NCBI GenBank assembly: GCA_965198025.1
Contig: OZ240237.1
Location: 3,348,001 to 3,412,000 of the forward strand
Length of the DNA: 64,000 nucleotides
Origin: CAYWWM01 sp965198025
Lineage (GTDB): Bacteria > Acidobacteriota > Terriglobia > 2-12-FULL-54-10
Direction of reading: 5' to 3'
A program made the position numbers and the translations under genes. The notes beneath the pieces are model-generated. The model was not told the DNA's origin and ran no database searches. It saw only the letters and a program-made list of their open reading frames with translations. This document shows positions 9,660 through 19,600 of the stretch, piece after piece (within the stretch, counting starts at the first letter, position 1; each line of letters starts with the position of its first letter).

Positions 9660-10640
9660 ATGGCCCCTGACACTGAAATGGACCGCCAGATGGAGCCGGA
9701 AAGCGAAGAACCGCGCGGGGACTCGGGCAGTCCCACAGAAGCCGCTGCGTCCGAGGCGGCCCCGGAAGCGCTAGCAAAGACCTCTCCCAGCCGGTCCGAA
9801 CGGGAAACCGCAGTCGAAGAAGCCTACGACTACTGGCGAGAGCCTCCCAAGCCGCCGAGCGATGGCGGCGGAGGATGGGGCGGCGGCGACGAACCCGGCA
9901 TGCACAAGATGTCCTTCCTCGATCATCTCGAGGAATTGCGGACCCGCCTCTTCTATTCTCTGATTGCGATTGTGGTCGGCTTCCTGGTCTGCTGGACCTT
10001 CGCGGATGAATTATACGCGGGGCTGTCCCTTCCGCTCACCACGCTCCTCCGCGAACTGGGCATGGAGGACCAACTCGTCTACACCAATCCCGTGGCGCCG
10101 TTCACCCTATATGTCCGCATGGCCTTCCTGGGAGGCATCTTCGTGGCCTCTCCTTTCGTTCTCTCGCAGGTCTGGGGCTTTATCTCTCCCGGACTGTATC
10201 CGCGCGAGAAGCGCTACGCCGTCCCGTTTGTTCTTCTCACTTCCGGCCTGTTCATCTCCGGCGGTCTGTTTGCTTACACGATCGCCTTCCCGGCCGCACT
10301 GCGATTCCTGGTAACGTTTGGCGGGCAATTCCGGCCGATGATCACCGTCAACGAGTATTTCAGCCTGGCGATGACCATCATACTCGGCTTGGCCATTGTT
10401 TTTGAGTTGCCGATCCTGATCCTGTTCCTGTCGATTCTGCGCCTGATGACGCCGGGCTTCCTGATGCGGAATTTCCGGTACGCGGTACTCCTCATCTTCA
10501 TACTCGCCGCGGCAATCACCCCAACTCCGGACGTGCCCACCATGATGCTGTTTGCCGTGCCGATGATTGCTCTGTACCTGTTCGGCGTTCTACTTTCTTA
10601 CCTCGTCCTGCGGATGCGGCGGAAGGAGGAGGATCGCTAG
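9660..10640 (+). CDS. tatC: Sec-independent protein translocase TatC
   Basis: A 326-residue protein with the TatC signature FLDHLEELRTRLFYSL at about residue 85, six predicted membrane segments, and PFTLYVRMAFLGGIF and SPGLYPREKRYAVPFV. TatC binds the twin-arginine signal. The core is of normal size. It is preceded by about 80 residues of acidic, Pro/Ser/Gly-rich sequence (including SDGGGGWGGGDEPG) that typical TatC lacks, so either translation starts later (the methionine at 9901, MHKMSF) or the protein has a disordered cytoplasmic extension. It follows tatA closely and ends in overlap with the peptidase gene. Confidence 0.93.
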   Translation: MAPDTEMDRQMEPESEEPRGDSGSPTEAAASEAAPEALAKTSPSRSERETAVEEAYDYWREPPKPPSDGGGGWGGGDEPGMHKMSFLDHLEELRTRLFYSLIAIVVGFLVCWTFADELYAGLSLPLTTLLRELGMEDQLVYTNPVAPFTLYVRMAFLGGIFVASPFVLSQVWGFISPGLYPREKRYAVPFVLLTSGLFISGGLFAYTIAFPAALRFLVTFGGQFRPMITVNEYFSLAMTIILGLAIVFELPILILFLSILRLMTPGFLMRNFRYAVLLIFILAAAITPTPDVPTMMLFAVPMIALYLFGVLLSYLVLRMRRKEEDR

Positions 10641-11626
10641 TGAAGCGGCAGGCAGCTCGAAGAAGACCGGCTCCGAAACAGCCCGCCCCGAAAGAGGCGG
10701 CGCAAAGGCCGAGGCGCAGGGTGACCGGATGGACGGCGGCTGCAGTAGCGGGAATCGCCATCCTCTGCTGGGGAGCGCTGTCCCGACAAGCCGGCACTGC
10801 GAGCGGTGCGACCGGGGAGGCTGCTTTCGAGCACGTCCGCCAAATAGTGGCCTTGGGTCCGCGGCCCTCGGGCTCGACTACCCACGAAACTATGCAGCAA
10901 TACATCGTCGAACACTCCGAAGCTGCTGGCTGGACCGTCGAGCAGGACCGCTTCACCGCCTCCACTCCCAACGGGCCAATCCCGATGAACAACATCATCG
11001 CCCGCAACCCGGGATCGGACTCGGACGCCCGCGTGATCATCCTGGCGGCGCATTACGACACCAAGCTCTTCCATGAGTTCCGCTTCGTGGGAGCCAACGA
11101 TGGCGCCTCCGGCGCCGGCCTGCTGCTGGCGCTGGCACCCATGCTCGCCGAACGAAATCTTCAACACGCCGTATGGCTCGTATGGCTCGATGGAGAGGAG
11201 GCTATCCGCGAGTGGACCGACGCAGATTCGCTCTACGGAAGCCGCCACATGGCGGCAAAGCTGAAGGCCGAGGGAACCGTGCCCAACATCACGGCCTTCG
11301 TACTTGTTGACATGATCGGTGACGGCGATCTCGGCATCCGCCGCGAGACCAGCTCGACGCCCTGGCTCACCGACCTCGTCTGGGGTGTCGCCCGCCGCCT
11401 CGGCCACCAGCGCCATTTCCTGAATTCTATGCACACCATCTCCGACGACCACCTGCCGTTTCTTGCCGTGGGGATCCCGTCCGTGGACCTGATTGATTTC
11501 GACTACGGCGGCATCAGCAGCTACTGGCATACCGCAGCGGATACCCTGGATAAGGTAAGCGCCGAAAGCCTCCAAGTCGTGGGCGAAGTCCTGCTCGAAG
11601 TCGTGGCGGAACTCGACCGGCGGTGA
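10640..11626 (+). CDS. M28-family metallopeptidase / glutaminyl-peptide cyclotransferase-like protein
   Basis: 328 residues from a GTG that overlaps the tatC TAG stop by one base. After a basic N-terminus and one membrane anchor (about residues 30-50) comes an M28 fold. Candidate zinc ligands are in LAAHYDTK, ANDGASGAG, WLDGEEA and, near the end, SYWHTAADT. The FDYGG and SMHTISDDH stretches resemble secreted glutaminyl cyclases, which share the M28 fold. It could therefore be either an aminopeptidase or an N-terminal pyroglutamate-forming enzyme. The membrane anchor implies periplasmic action. It sits in a row of tightly spaced plus-strand genes after tatAC. Confidence 0.85.
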   Translation: MKRQAARRRPAPKQPAPKEAAQRPRRRVTGWTAAAVAGIAILCWGALSRQAGTASGATGEAAFEHVRQIVALGPRPSGSTTHETMQQYIVEHSEAAGWTVEQDRFTASTPNGPIPMNNIIARNPGSDSDARVIILAAHYDTKLFHEFRFVGANDGASGAGLLLALAPMLAERNLQHAVWLVWLDGEEAIREWTDADSLYGSRHMAAKLKAEGTVPNITAFVLVDMIGDGDLGIRRETSSTPWLTDLVWGVARRLGHQRHFLNSMHTISDDHLPFLAVGIPSVDLIDFDYGGISSYWHTAADTLDKVSAESLQVVGEVLLEVVAELDRR

Positions 11627-11693
11627 GGCTGACTGCCTTCGCGTCTTGGCGGTAAGAGCCGCGCTGGAGTTTCTGACGTGCGATAATGAACGC

Positions 11694-12848
11694 GTGACGC
11701 CGAAGCGCTCCAAGCGAAATCTTCCCATAACCGTCCGCCTACCCGCAGCCTCCTATCCCATCCGCATCGAAGAAGGGCTGCTCGACCGGGCCGGAGAAGT
11801 TCTCGAACCACTTCTCGGGAACCGGAAAGTGTTTCTTCTCTCCGACACCACCGTTTGGAAACTCTGGGGAAGCAAACTGATTCGGTCGCTCAAGCCGCGC
11901 CGCGCCCCAATGATTTTGATTGCCCCCGGCGAGCGGTACAAGCGACTCGTAACGGTGGAGAAGATCACCGATATGCTCGCCGCGCAAGGGGCTGAGCGAT
12001 CCAGTTTGCTGATCGTCTTCGGCGGCGGCGTCGTGGGTGACATGGGAGCATTTGCGGCTTCGGTCTATCTGCGCGGCATTGATTACGTGCAGGTGCCAAC
12101 CACGCTGCTGGCGCAGGTGGACAGCGCCATCGGCGGCAAGACCGGCGTGAACCTGGCCGGGGGAAAGAATCTGGTCGGAACCTTCTACCAGCCGCGCATG
12201 GTGCTTTCCGACCCGAACGTGTTGCGGACGCTGCCGCCGCGGCAGATCCGCGCTGGATTGTTCGAAGCGCTCAAGTGCGCGGTGATCGGCGACCCGGAAC
12301 TGTTCGCCTATCTTGAAGTGGAGCGCGGGCGAATCCTGCGCTGCGATCCGGAGGCTCTGCGGGTCGTGATCCACGCGTCGTCAGTGCTCAAGGGCCGGGT
12401 TGTGAGCAGCGATGAAAAAGAAAGCGGCCTGCGGCGCGTACTCAATTTCGGACACACCGCGGGGCACGCGCTCGAAGCCGCCACAAACTATCGCCGCTTC
12501 CTGCACGGCGAGGCCGTGGCCTGGGGCATGCTGGCCGCCACGCGCCTGGCCGCCGAGCATGGCCGCTTGCCCATCCTGGCCGCCGAGCGCATCAGCAATC
12601 TGATCGTTTCCTATGGCCCCGTCCCGTCGCTCGATGGCGTTGCTCCAGCTTCCCTTTCACCGCATCTGGCCGTGGACAAGAAAGTGCGTGACGGAAAACT
12701 TCACTTCGTGCTGCCGCGCCGCATCGGCGAGGTCGAGATCACGGCGGGGATCCCCCCTCGGGAGGTGATCAGCGTGGTGCGGCGGTTGGCGAGAAAGAAT
12801 CCTTTCGCGAACCAAAGGAGCGCTGCTGCGCCCGCCTGCAAACCGTGA
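11694..12848 (+). CDS. aroB: 3-dehydroquinate synthase
   Basis: Second enzyme of the shikimate pathway: it cyclises DAHP to 3-dehydroquinate using NAD+ and a divalent metal. The NAD-binding VFGGGVVGDMGAFAAS, the VPTTLLAQVDSAIGGKTGVN block with its GKN follow-up, and the metal-ligand regions GLFEALKCAV, NFGHTAGHALE and RRFLHGEAVAWGM are all intact. I place the start at the GTG at 11694 (TPKRSKRN); an in-frame TTG at 11646 would add 16 residues. The gene overlaps the next methyltransferase start (GTGA), so the two are translationally coupled. The DAHP synthase that feeds it is far away at 52773. Confidence 0.94.
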   Translation: MTPKRSKRNLPITVRLPAASYPIRIEEGLLDRAGEVLEPLLGNRKVFLLSDTTVWKLWGSKLIRSLKPRRAPMILIAPGERYKRLVTVEKITDMLAAQGAERSSLLIVFGGGVVGDMGAFAASVYLRGIDYVQVPTTLLAQVDSAIGGKTGVNLAGGKNLVGTFYQPRMVLSDPNVLRTLPPRQIRAGLFEALKCAVIGDPELFAYLEVERGRILRCDPEALRVVIHASSVLKGRVVSSDEKESGLRRVLNFGHTAGHALEAATNYRRFLHGEAVAWGMLAATRLAAEHGRLPILAAERISNLIVSYGPVPSLDGVAPASLSPHLAVDKKVRDGKLHFVLPRRIGEVEITAGIPPREVISVVRRLARKNPFANQRSAAAPACKP

Positions 12849-13627
12849 CCCGCTCGGAACATTCTCCTGTGGCCTCCACGTCCCCCTCTCCCGGAACCCG
12901 GCCGCCCGGAACCACTGACGACGCGGCTGCCTCCCGCTACATCCGCAAACTGTTCACTGATGTCTCCGGCCGCTACGACCTGCTGAACCATGTACTTTCG
13001 TTCCAGATTGACCGCTATTGGAGGCGGGCGACCGCCCGCCGCTTCCGCGCGATCCTGGAGCGGCCCGACGCGCGCGTCCTGGATCTCTGTTGCGGCACGG
13101 CAGACCTGACACTCGCGCTGGCGCGCGGCTCCCGCGCCCGCATCATCTCCTCCGATTTCTGTCATCCCATGCTCGTGCAAGCCCGGGAAAAGCTGTCCCG
13201 GCGGGCGTTGCAGCCGCTCGCCGTCGAAGGCGACGCCTTGCATTTGCCCTTTGCCGATGGAACGTTCGATCTGCTGGCGTGCTCGTTCGGGTTCCGGAAC
13301 CTGGCCAACTACCGTGCCGGGATGCGCGAGATTCTGCGCGTGCTCAAGCCCGGAGGTGAAGTCGGCATTCTCGAATTCGGCACTCCGCGCGGTTTTCCCA
13401 TCGGGCCACTCTATTCGTTTTATTTCCACAGAATCTTGCCGGCTGCGGGGGAGTGGATCTCAGGCGTGAGAGGAGCCTACAGCTACCTGGCGGCGTCCGT
13501 GGATAAGTTTCCCGAACCGGACCATCTCGAAGGATGGATGCGTGAGGAAGGGTATGCCGAGGTCTCCCGACATGAGATGACTGGGGGAATTGCAGTGCTT
13601 TACTGCGGAAAGCGGGTTTCGGGTTGA
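12845..13627 (+). CDS. ubiE: Demethylmenaquinone/ubiquinone methyltransferase
   Basis: 260-residue class I SAM methyltransferase of the UbiE/MenG family, which methylates the ring of demethylmenaquinone (and 2-polyprenyl-6-methoxy-benzoquinol in ubiquinone producers). The family blocks are present: RKLFTDVSGRYDLLNHVLSF near the start, the SAM motif LDLCCGTADLTLAL, DALHLPFADGTFDLLACSFG, then FRNLANYRAGMREILRVLKP. It is translated from a GTG overlapping the aroB stop. In an organism of this type the physiological substrate is probably demethylmenaquinone (inference). Confidence 0.93.
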   Translation: MTRSEHSPVASTSPSPGTRPPGTTDDAAASRYIRKLFTDVSGRYDLLNHVLSFQIDRYWRRATARRFRAILERPDARVLDLCCGTADLTLALARGSRARIISSDFCHPMLVQAREKLSRRALQPLAVEGDALHLPFADGTFDLLACSFGFRNLANYRAGMREILRVLKPGGEVGILEFGTPRGFPIGPLYSFYFHRILPAAGEWISGVRGAYSYLAASVDKFPEPDHLEGWMREEGYAEVSRHEMTGGIAVLYCGKRVSG

Positions 13628-13639
13628 GCCGTGCAGTCA

Positions 13640-13666
13640 ACGAAAAGGGCCGCAAACTAGCGGCCC
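13640..13666 (-). terminator. Intrinsic terminator for the minus-strand operon
   Basis: A perfect 7-bp GC stem (GGGCCGC, 6-nt loop, GCGGCCC; 13647-13666) is followed on the minus strand by TTTT. On the plus strand no T run follows, so it acts mainly on transcripts coming from the prepilin peptidase side. It begins 9 nt past the stop of the small ORF at 13675. Confidence 0.7.
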
Positions 13667-13674
13667 TCCGTAGT

Positions 13675-13815
13675 TCATAAGAGACGTGATCCGAACTGTA
13701 CGGCGAGCTTACCGCACCTAGCCGGGAGGCCCTTGACGCATAACTTTTCTTCCAGGTTTGCAATCGCCTGCTGCGCCATGGCAACAACGCCCCTCTGGAT
13801 CTCGATTTCGGCCAC
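13675..13815 (-). CDS. Possible small protein (about 46 aa) at the end of the pilD operon
   Basis: The open frame after the prepilin peptidase stop reads VAEIEIQRGVVAMAQQAIAN, then a helix-like stretch and a basic end with two cysteines, and stops 9 nt before a strong terminator. That spacing is the main reason to believe it. The GTG at 13815 is the first normal start codon after the peptidase stop; no convincing Shine-Dalgarno precedes it. An internal ATG (MAQQAIANLEEKL) is an alternative. I recognise no family. Confidence 0.35.
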   Translation of the reverse strand: MAEIEIQRGVVAMAQQAIANLEEKLCVKGLPARCGKLAVQFGSRLL

Positions 13816-13861
13816 CGACTGTTCTATAGGATGCCTCTCCGGCTGTAGCAGATGACGCGGG

Positions 13862-14686
13862 TCACCCGAAGTAGCCGAGATACCAGTCGAGCATAGCTCT
13901 TCCCCAGACAGTCGTGACCAGCGCGGCGGCACCCAGAAAGCTTCCGAAGGGCAGTTCGTAGCGGGAGGACTTGCCCGAAGCCGCGATGAAAGCAAGGCCC
14001 AGAACCGCTCCGGCCGTCGAGCCCAGGAAGATCGTCAGCAACGCCAGCTTCGGCCCGAGAAAAAAGCCGACCATCGCCATCATCTTGACGTCGCCGACCC
14101 CCATCCCCTCGCAGCCGCGAAGCCGGAAGTAGATTTCTCGCAAGGCATAGAGCAATCCTGCAGCGAGCAGTGCTCCAAAGATGGAATCGATCAATGAGTG
14201 GAGCCAAAGGGGGGCCCTGCTCAGGCCCGCGAGCCGGGTCAGGAACAGCCCGGAACCGTCCTCCACCGGAACGAACAAACTGAAGACCAGACCGATTGCC
14301 ATTCCCGGAAACGTCACTCGGTCGGGCAGAAGGCGCGTTTGCCAGTCCGTCACCGCGAGTGCCAGGAGCATGGCGCCGAGCGTTGCGGCTTTCGCGAAGG
14401 CGAGGGTCAGGCCGAACAGCGAATAGAGAAACAGTGCCAGCAGTCCCGAAGCCAGCTCGACAAAGAAATAGAGAGGCGGGATCGGCGCGCGGCAATGGCG
14501 GCAGCGGCCCCGCAGGAGCAGGTAACTCAGGAGTGGGATGTTGTCGTAGGCGGCGATTGCTTTCCCGCACTGCGGGCAGCGGGAGCGCGGACGGACTACC
14601 GACTCCTGACGCGGAAGCCGGTGAATGCAAACGTTCAGGAAACTGCCAACGACGATGCCATACAGGAATACGAAGGCGGAGGTCAA
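13862..14686 (-). CDS. pilD: Type IV prepilin leader peptidase / N-methyltransferase
   Basis: An A24-family aspartic protease of the inner membrane that cleaves and methylates type IV pilin or type II secretion pseudopilin precursors. It shows the early VVGSFLNVCIHRLPR motif, the two CxxC pairs of the zinc-binding methyltransferase loop (CPQC, CRHC), and both catalytic aspartates in AVTDWQTRLLPD and GMGVGDVKMMAM. Multiple membrane helices are present. I choose a TTG at 14686 just after the upstream glycosyltransferase stop, giving about 274 residues, the usual size. The more distal ATG at 14830 would overlap that gene by more than 130 bp. No pilin genes lie in the window. Confidence 0.88.
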   Translation of the reverse strand: MTSAFVFLYGIVVGSFLNVCIHRLPRQESVVRPRSRCPQCGKAIAAYDNIPLLSYLLLRGRCRHCRAPIPPLYFFVELASGLLALFLYSLFGLTLAFAKAATLGAMLLALAVTDWQTRLLPDRVTFPGMAIGLVFSLFVPVEDGSGLFLTRLAGLSRAPLWLHSLIDSIFGALLAAGLLYALREIYFRLRGCEGMGVGDVKMMAMVGFFLGPKLALLTIFLGSTAGAVLGLAFIAASGKSSRYELPFGSFLGAAALVTTVWGRAMLDWYLGYFG

Positions 14687-14696
14687 GCTGATGAAC

Positions 14697-15818
14697 TCAC
14701 TCGGTGCGTTGCTGCAAAAGTTCCTCGTACAAGGCGACTGTTTGCGCAGCCATTCTATCACACGTCGCATGGGCCAGAACGAACTCGCGCCCGGCAGCTC
14801 CGAGGCGCTGGCGAAGCTCTTTGGAATCAATCAGTTGTCGTGCAGCCTGGGTCAATCCCGGACTCGGGACACCGGCTGCCAAAAGTCCGGTCTCCTGGTG
14901 GTGGACGACTTCGGGGATGCCGCCCACGCGGTTTGCCAGAACCGGAAGACCGTGAGCCATGGCGAGCAGGATGGCCGAGCCGAGTCCTTCCAACCTGCTC
15001 AAATAAATAAAGATATCCAGTGCTGCCAGAAACGGGTCGGCGTCCTCGCTGATGCGGAAAAGGTGGAACCGGTCTTCCACGCCTTGCCTCCGGGAGTGTT
15101 CCCGGAGAGTGGATTCGGTTCTTTCGGTAGTCTCGGTAGATTCGGTTCCTTCGTGAGACGAAATCGCCATCGAAAAATGAACAGAAGGAGGCAATTGCCG
15201 CAGTAAATCGAGCTCGGCCTCGAGGAGTTTCTCCGGAGCGAGGCTGGTGAGCGTTCCGAGCAGAATCGTCCGGTCGTCGATCCCGTGCCGTGAGCGGAAT
15301 TCGGCGCGGGCTTGCGCGGCTGCCGCCGGAGGCGTCACACCGTCGAAGATGACGCGAATTTTTCGATCGGGGACGCGCGCTTCGAGCAGACGCAGCCGAA
15401 CAAAATCGGAAACCGCGATGTACGCGTCGGCCCTTCCGTATTTCAGACGGCCGAGCGCGGCGACCGGAAACGCGACGCGGCGCGCAACGACGAGCGGGCG
15501 ATGCGGCCCGGCGGAGCCGATGGCGGCGATGGCGGCGAGCGAGTGGGAGCGGGAATCGTGAGCATGGACCAGATCGAATGCTTCACGGGTTTTGCGAACC
15601 ATTCGCAGGTTGGCAAGCGACATCGCGGGCCGAGTCAGTTGGGCGACCGGCAATCCCGTCTTGCGGATGCGGTGGGAGAGCGGCGAGCCGGCGGGGGCAA
15701 GCAGCAACTGCTGGTAGCCGCGCGCGCGCAGGGCTTCCATCAGCCAGAGAACCTGCTGCTGGCCGCCGCGCCAGCCGGCGCCGGTGTCAATGTGAAGAAT
15801 GCGCAAGCTTCTCTCCAC
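14697..15818 (-). CDS. Glycosyltransferase family 4 (group 1)
   Basis: This 373-residue GT-B protein has an N-terminal glycine-rich acceptor-domain start (HIDTGAGWRGGQQQVLWL). The donor site includes SRLEGLGSAILLAMAHGLPV and the following GGIPEVV, the EX7E-like retaining motif of family 4. It probably adds a sugar in lipopolysaccharide core or other envelope glycan synthesis. It overlaps the GT2 gene by 32 bp and is followed by pilD. At about residues 219-247 it carries an odd Glu/Ser/Thr stretch (EGTESTETTERTEST) encoded by a TTCGGTTCTTTCGGT-type repeat that is also found between genes at 53935. Confidence 0.88.
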   Translation of the reverse strand: MERSLRILHIDTGAGWRGGQQQVLWLMEALRARGYQQLLLAPAGSPLSHRIRKTGLPVAQLTRPAMSLANLRMVRKTREAFDLVHAHDSRSHSLAAIAAIGSAGPHRPLVVARRVAFPVAALGRLKYGRADAYIAVSDFVRLRLLEARVPDRKIRVIFDGVTPPAAAAQARAEFRSRHGIDDRTILLGTLTSLAPEKLLEAELDLLRQLPPSVHFSMAISSHEGTESTETTERTESTLREHSRRQGVEDRFHLFRISEDADPFLAALDIFIYLSRLEGLGSAILLAMAHGLPVLANRVGGIPEVVHHQETGLLAAGVPSPGLTQAARQLIDSKELRQRLGAAGREFVLAHATCDRMAAQTVALYEELLQQRTE

Positions 15819-16593
15819 GGGCCAGGCGCCAGAGCTTGGCGTATTTTTGTTGGACGTAGTAAGCGGCCATCCAGGCGATGACCAGGCCAGCGAGGCCGTC
15901 GCGGAAGCCCTGACGGAGGAAATAGGTTTCGATGAATTTCCACGGGGGTCCGGCGGCGGTCATGGCCAGGGCGCGAGGCAGGAGCCAGCGGTTTCGCCGG
16001 GCGTAAGCTTCCTGTGCCGCGAGCGTCGTGTAACGGTCGGTGGCGCGCCGATGCTCGTCGAGCGAATCGCAGGTGAAGTGGCGCAAGTCGCCGCGCAGGG
16101 TGCGGACAGGGCCGTCCGCCTGGACTCTCTCATGAACGTAATCGCCGACCCAGCGGGCGCGGCGGCGGTCGTAGAGGCGCAGCTTGTGGTCAGGGTACCA
16201 GCCGGAGTGGCGAATCCAGCGGCCGCGGTAGAAGGCGAGGCGGGGCATGCGGAAGCCGGCGGCGGCATCTCGTCCGCTTTCGGAGCCGGGGGATTCGTGC
16301 TCCTTGATCTCGCACAGCTCGGCGGCGAGCTCGGGCGTCAAGACTTCGTCGGCGTCGAGCGAAAGGATCCAATCGAAGCCGGCCTGCGCGGCGGCGAAGT
16401 TCTTCTGCTGGGAGTAACCTTCCCAGGGGTGCGAGATCACGCGCGCGCCCTTCTGCTCCGCAATCTCGCGGGTGCGGTCGGTGCTGCCGGAATCGACGAC
16501 GAGGATTTCGTCGGCCACTCCCGCCAACGATTCGAGCGCATGCGGCAGGCGGCGTTCTTCGTTGCGCGTGATGAGGACGGCGGAGATTTGCAT
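15787..16593 (-). CDS. Glycosyltransferase family 2 (WaaE/LgtF-like)
   Basis: 268 residues from the ATG at 16593 (MQISAVLITRNEERRLPHAL); a start 20 codons upstream is possible but lacks family similarity. GT-A motifs: VVDSGSTDRT near residue 33 and the metal-binding LSLDADEVL near residue 78. The later HSGWYPDHKLRLYDR segment is typical of WaaE/KdtX-type transferases that add glucose to the lipopolysaccharide inner core. It is a partner of the overlapping GT4 gene. A 123-bp piece of its 5' end (16486-16608) is repeated with one mismatch at 21401-21523, beyond the restriction-modification gene. Confidence 0.88.
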   Translation of the reverse strand: MQISAVLITRNEERRLPHALESLAGVADEILVVDSGSTDRTREIAEQKGARVISHPWEGYSQQKNFAAAQAGFDWILSLDADEVLTPELAAELCEIKEHESPGSESGRDAAAGFRMPRLAFYRGRWIRHSGWYPDHKLRLYDRRRARWVGDYVHERVQADGPVRTLRGDLRHFTCDSLDEHRRATDRYTTLAAQEAYARRNRWLLPRALAMTAAGPPWKFIETYFLRQGFRDGLAGLVIAWMAAYYVQQKYAKLWRLARGEKLAHSSH

Positions 16594-16666
16594 GTCAGCC
16601 ACATAGGCCCAGAGGGCACGGAGATGCGATATGAGGAAGACACAAAGGTCCACAGTGTCGGGCGCT

Positions 16667-19600
16667 TCATATCTCCCGCTCGGCAGCCCTGCTGGAGAAG
16701 CGGTCCAGGAATGACTCGATTACTTTGCGCTCACTGGGCTTGATCCCGTAGATTTCATAAACGAGTTCGTTCAGGTTGTCTTCTTCCGCAGCGATTTGCC
16801 CTTGGAGCTTCTCCAGTTCCCGCCTGGCCTGGTCTAACAGAGCAAGGAGTCTCTTGCAGCCTTCCACTTTGAGGGGGAAACGCCATTGGAGAACTTCCTT
16901 TAGCGGCAAGGTCGCTCGGCGGCGATTCAGCAAGGCTTGCGCGAGGCATTCGGCGTGCTCCCGGTGTTTAAACTCAAAGCTCTTTGGAGCGCCAAACACA
17001 ACGCGAAATCCGTAAAGCCCCTGTTGCACGGATATGGCATTTGGGTCAATGCGCAGATTGGCCGAATTGGGATGCGCCGTGCAAATGCGAGTGACTGTGT
17101 GAAGTTCATATCGGGACAGTTCTGCTTCGAAACTTTCCGGAAAATCAGAAACGATTTTGTCCAGGACAATCTTCCGCTCTGCGGACAAAATAATTCGTTG
17201 GGCAATCCTTGCTAGTGACGGAAAGCCTTTCGACTCAGTCGGCACAACGACGTCCGCTATAAACTGGTCTCCATACGAATAGTAGCGGCTTTCGAAGACC
17301 GAACTGACTTGCTTTACGCGAAAGTCTGTAACTTGTGAGTTGAGAATCGCTGCCAGACATAGAAGACGATCCTTACCAGTAACTTGGGGTACTATTCCAT
17401 AAACTCCTGCCGTGCCTCCTGCCGTGAAAACAAAATTACCCGCAAGATCGGGAGTCAAGGAGGGACGACTTGAATTGACCTTTATGACCAGTTTTGGACG
17501 GAAATAGAAAGGAAGGTTTTGCGGGCGCGCGGCTCCGTACCAAAGATGCCCTTTCGATTTCCCTTCTGCATAGCGGCCATTTTCCCTGCCCCGCAATTGT
17601 TCTTCGTGTTTTCGCAGATACTTCCAGGCTTGGGGAAATCGGTCTTCGATTTTCTCTATCCTCTCCGGTTCTGCGAACTGGAACTCTTCGATGTTTTGTT
17701 TGGATGGAACCAAATTCCATCTTTGGACTGTCTCGCCATGGAGAGTGTTCTTCATGGTGTATTGGTCGTAAGGGAACAGGACCCAGGGTTTTTTCCAGTC
17801 AATGGTCCAGCGCCCGACATCCTTGCCGAACAAGAACGGCCTTACGGCGTCCTTTTCAATTTCAATGGGTTTTCCGGCACAGCGGCAATCCCCGTCTGAG
17901 TGCCTGGGCCGAAGCTTGAGAGTGTCACCCAAATCTGCCACTTGATCGAAGACCAGGATGCGATCCGCGCTCGTCTGATACCCTGCAAATGCCGCACTGC
18001 CAGTAGCGGTCAATTCCAGCAAGCGGTTTCCCTCGACAGCGTTAAGTTTATCGAATACGGCGCGTTCCTCGGGGGGCATGAGCCACCAACCGGGTCCCTG
18101 GAGGCGATTCCTCGGAAAGGCAAAAGCTTCCAAGCGGCTTCTCCGTCGCGGGCCTGTTCGGGTGTTATCATTCCCGCGAAGATCGGCGAACTCTTGGAGA
18201 AGTTCCTTTGCATTGGCTTCGCTGGCAAAGACGCGGGCCGCTTCGCAGTCTCCCTGCTTTCCGGGGGCGTCCGTTTCGGCGATGAGAATTGCGGGGTAGT
18301 TCAGAGCGTCCTCGAAAACGCGGGTGTCACGGAAGTCAAACAGCAGCTTGACAGACAAGTGTTCCGGGAGGTGCTCCCGAATCTTGCCTCCGTAATCCAC
18401 GTTGAGGAAGCGGCCCGACAGAATCAGACCCAGCTTGCCCTCTGCACCCAGCCAACCCGTCTGAGACCCGGAACGCACGGCCCTTTCGAGAAAGGGAATG
18501 TAGAGGTCGTAGTTTCCCTGCGTCCACTCATACTTGCCGGTCCAATATCCTTTGACGTGCTCCGGGATGTTCTGAATTCGGACATAGGGGGGGTTGCCGA
18601 CGACAAAGTCATATTGGAGATCGTGCTTGAGCGAGACGGCGAGAACGAGGTCCTCAATCGTTTTCAGAAATCTTCCGTCATCGTACTTGTCGCGGAGCAT
18701 GGCAACGGTCTTTTGGAGATCGTCCAGCATCGGGTTGAGAAAGCTCTGCAATTGGGGAGCGCGATCGCCAAAGCGGGACCGAAGCAGATTCTCCAAGGCC
18801 GGAGACCCTTTCGGCACCGCCTGGAAAACTCTTGCCAACGCCGCTACGTACTCTTCGAGGTTGTGGATTACGCTCTGCTCCCTGGCAGCGTTGTAACGAG
18901 GGACCTTCACGGGGACGCGGACAAACCCTTGGTTACCTTTCCTGACCGGAAGATAGACGGTGATGTCGAGGGTTGCTTCGGCGAAATGCAGATTCACCTG
19001 CAAGGAATCCCTGGCGGGAACGGCCTCGACTTCGCGTTCCTCAACCCGGAGCGAGTCGGTGCGGAAAATCGGAAGGCGAATGATGCGGATATCCAAATCC
19101 CTGTTGCGGGCCTCTGCATAGAGCGGGAGGATCATGGCGGCATAATTGACCTGGGACATCAAGACAGCAAAGGGGTTGATGTCGAAACCCACAATGCGGA
19201 GACCCTCGGTCAAGTCTTGGAGAAGCAACTGCGGGTCGTCCATAGCTTTTTGCTGCTGCAAGTATCGGCGCAAGGCCGCGACCAGGAAAGAACCGGAACC
19301 GCAAGCGGGGTCGAGAAGCCGATCCCCGAACTTTCCCTGGTAGCCACATTCGTCGAGAATGAAGTTGACGATTTCCGGGGGAGTATAAAACTCTCCGAGA
19401 GCCTTGCGGGTATCGGCATCAAAATAACGCTGGTATATTTCCCCGAGCAGATCACCGTCCAGATAGGAGAAGTCAAATTGGGTGAGGGTGAGCAGGCATT
19501 CGGCCAAGGCATGGAAAAGACCCCGGCTCTCCGATTCGGGAGCCTCGAACCACCAGTCAAAGATGTCCTGGGAAAACAGAGAAGGGAAGAGGTTTTCGCC

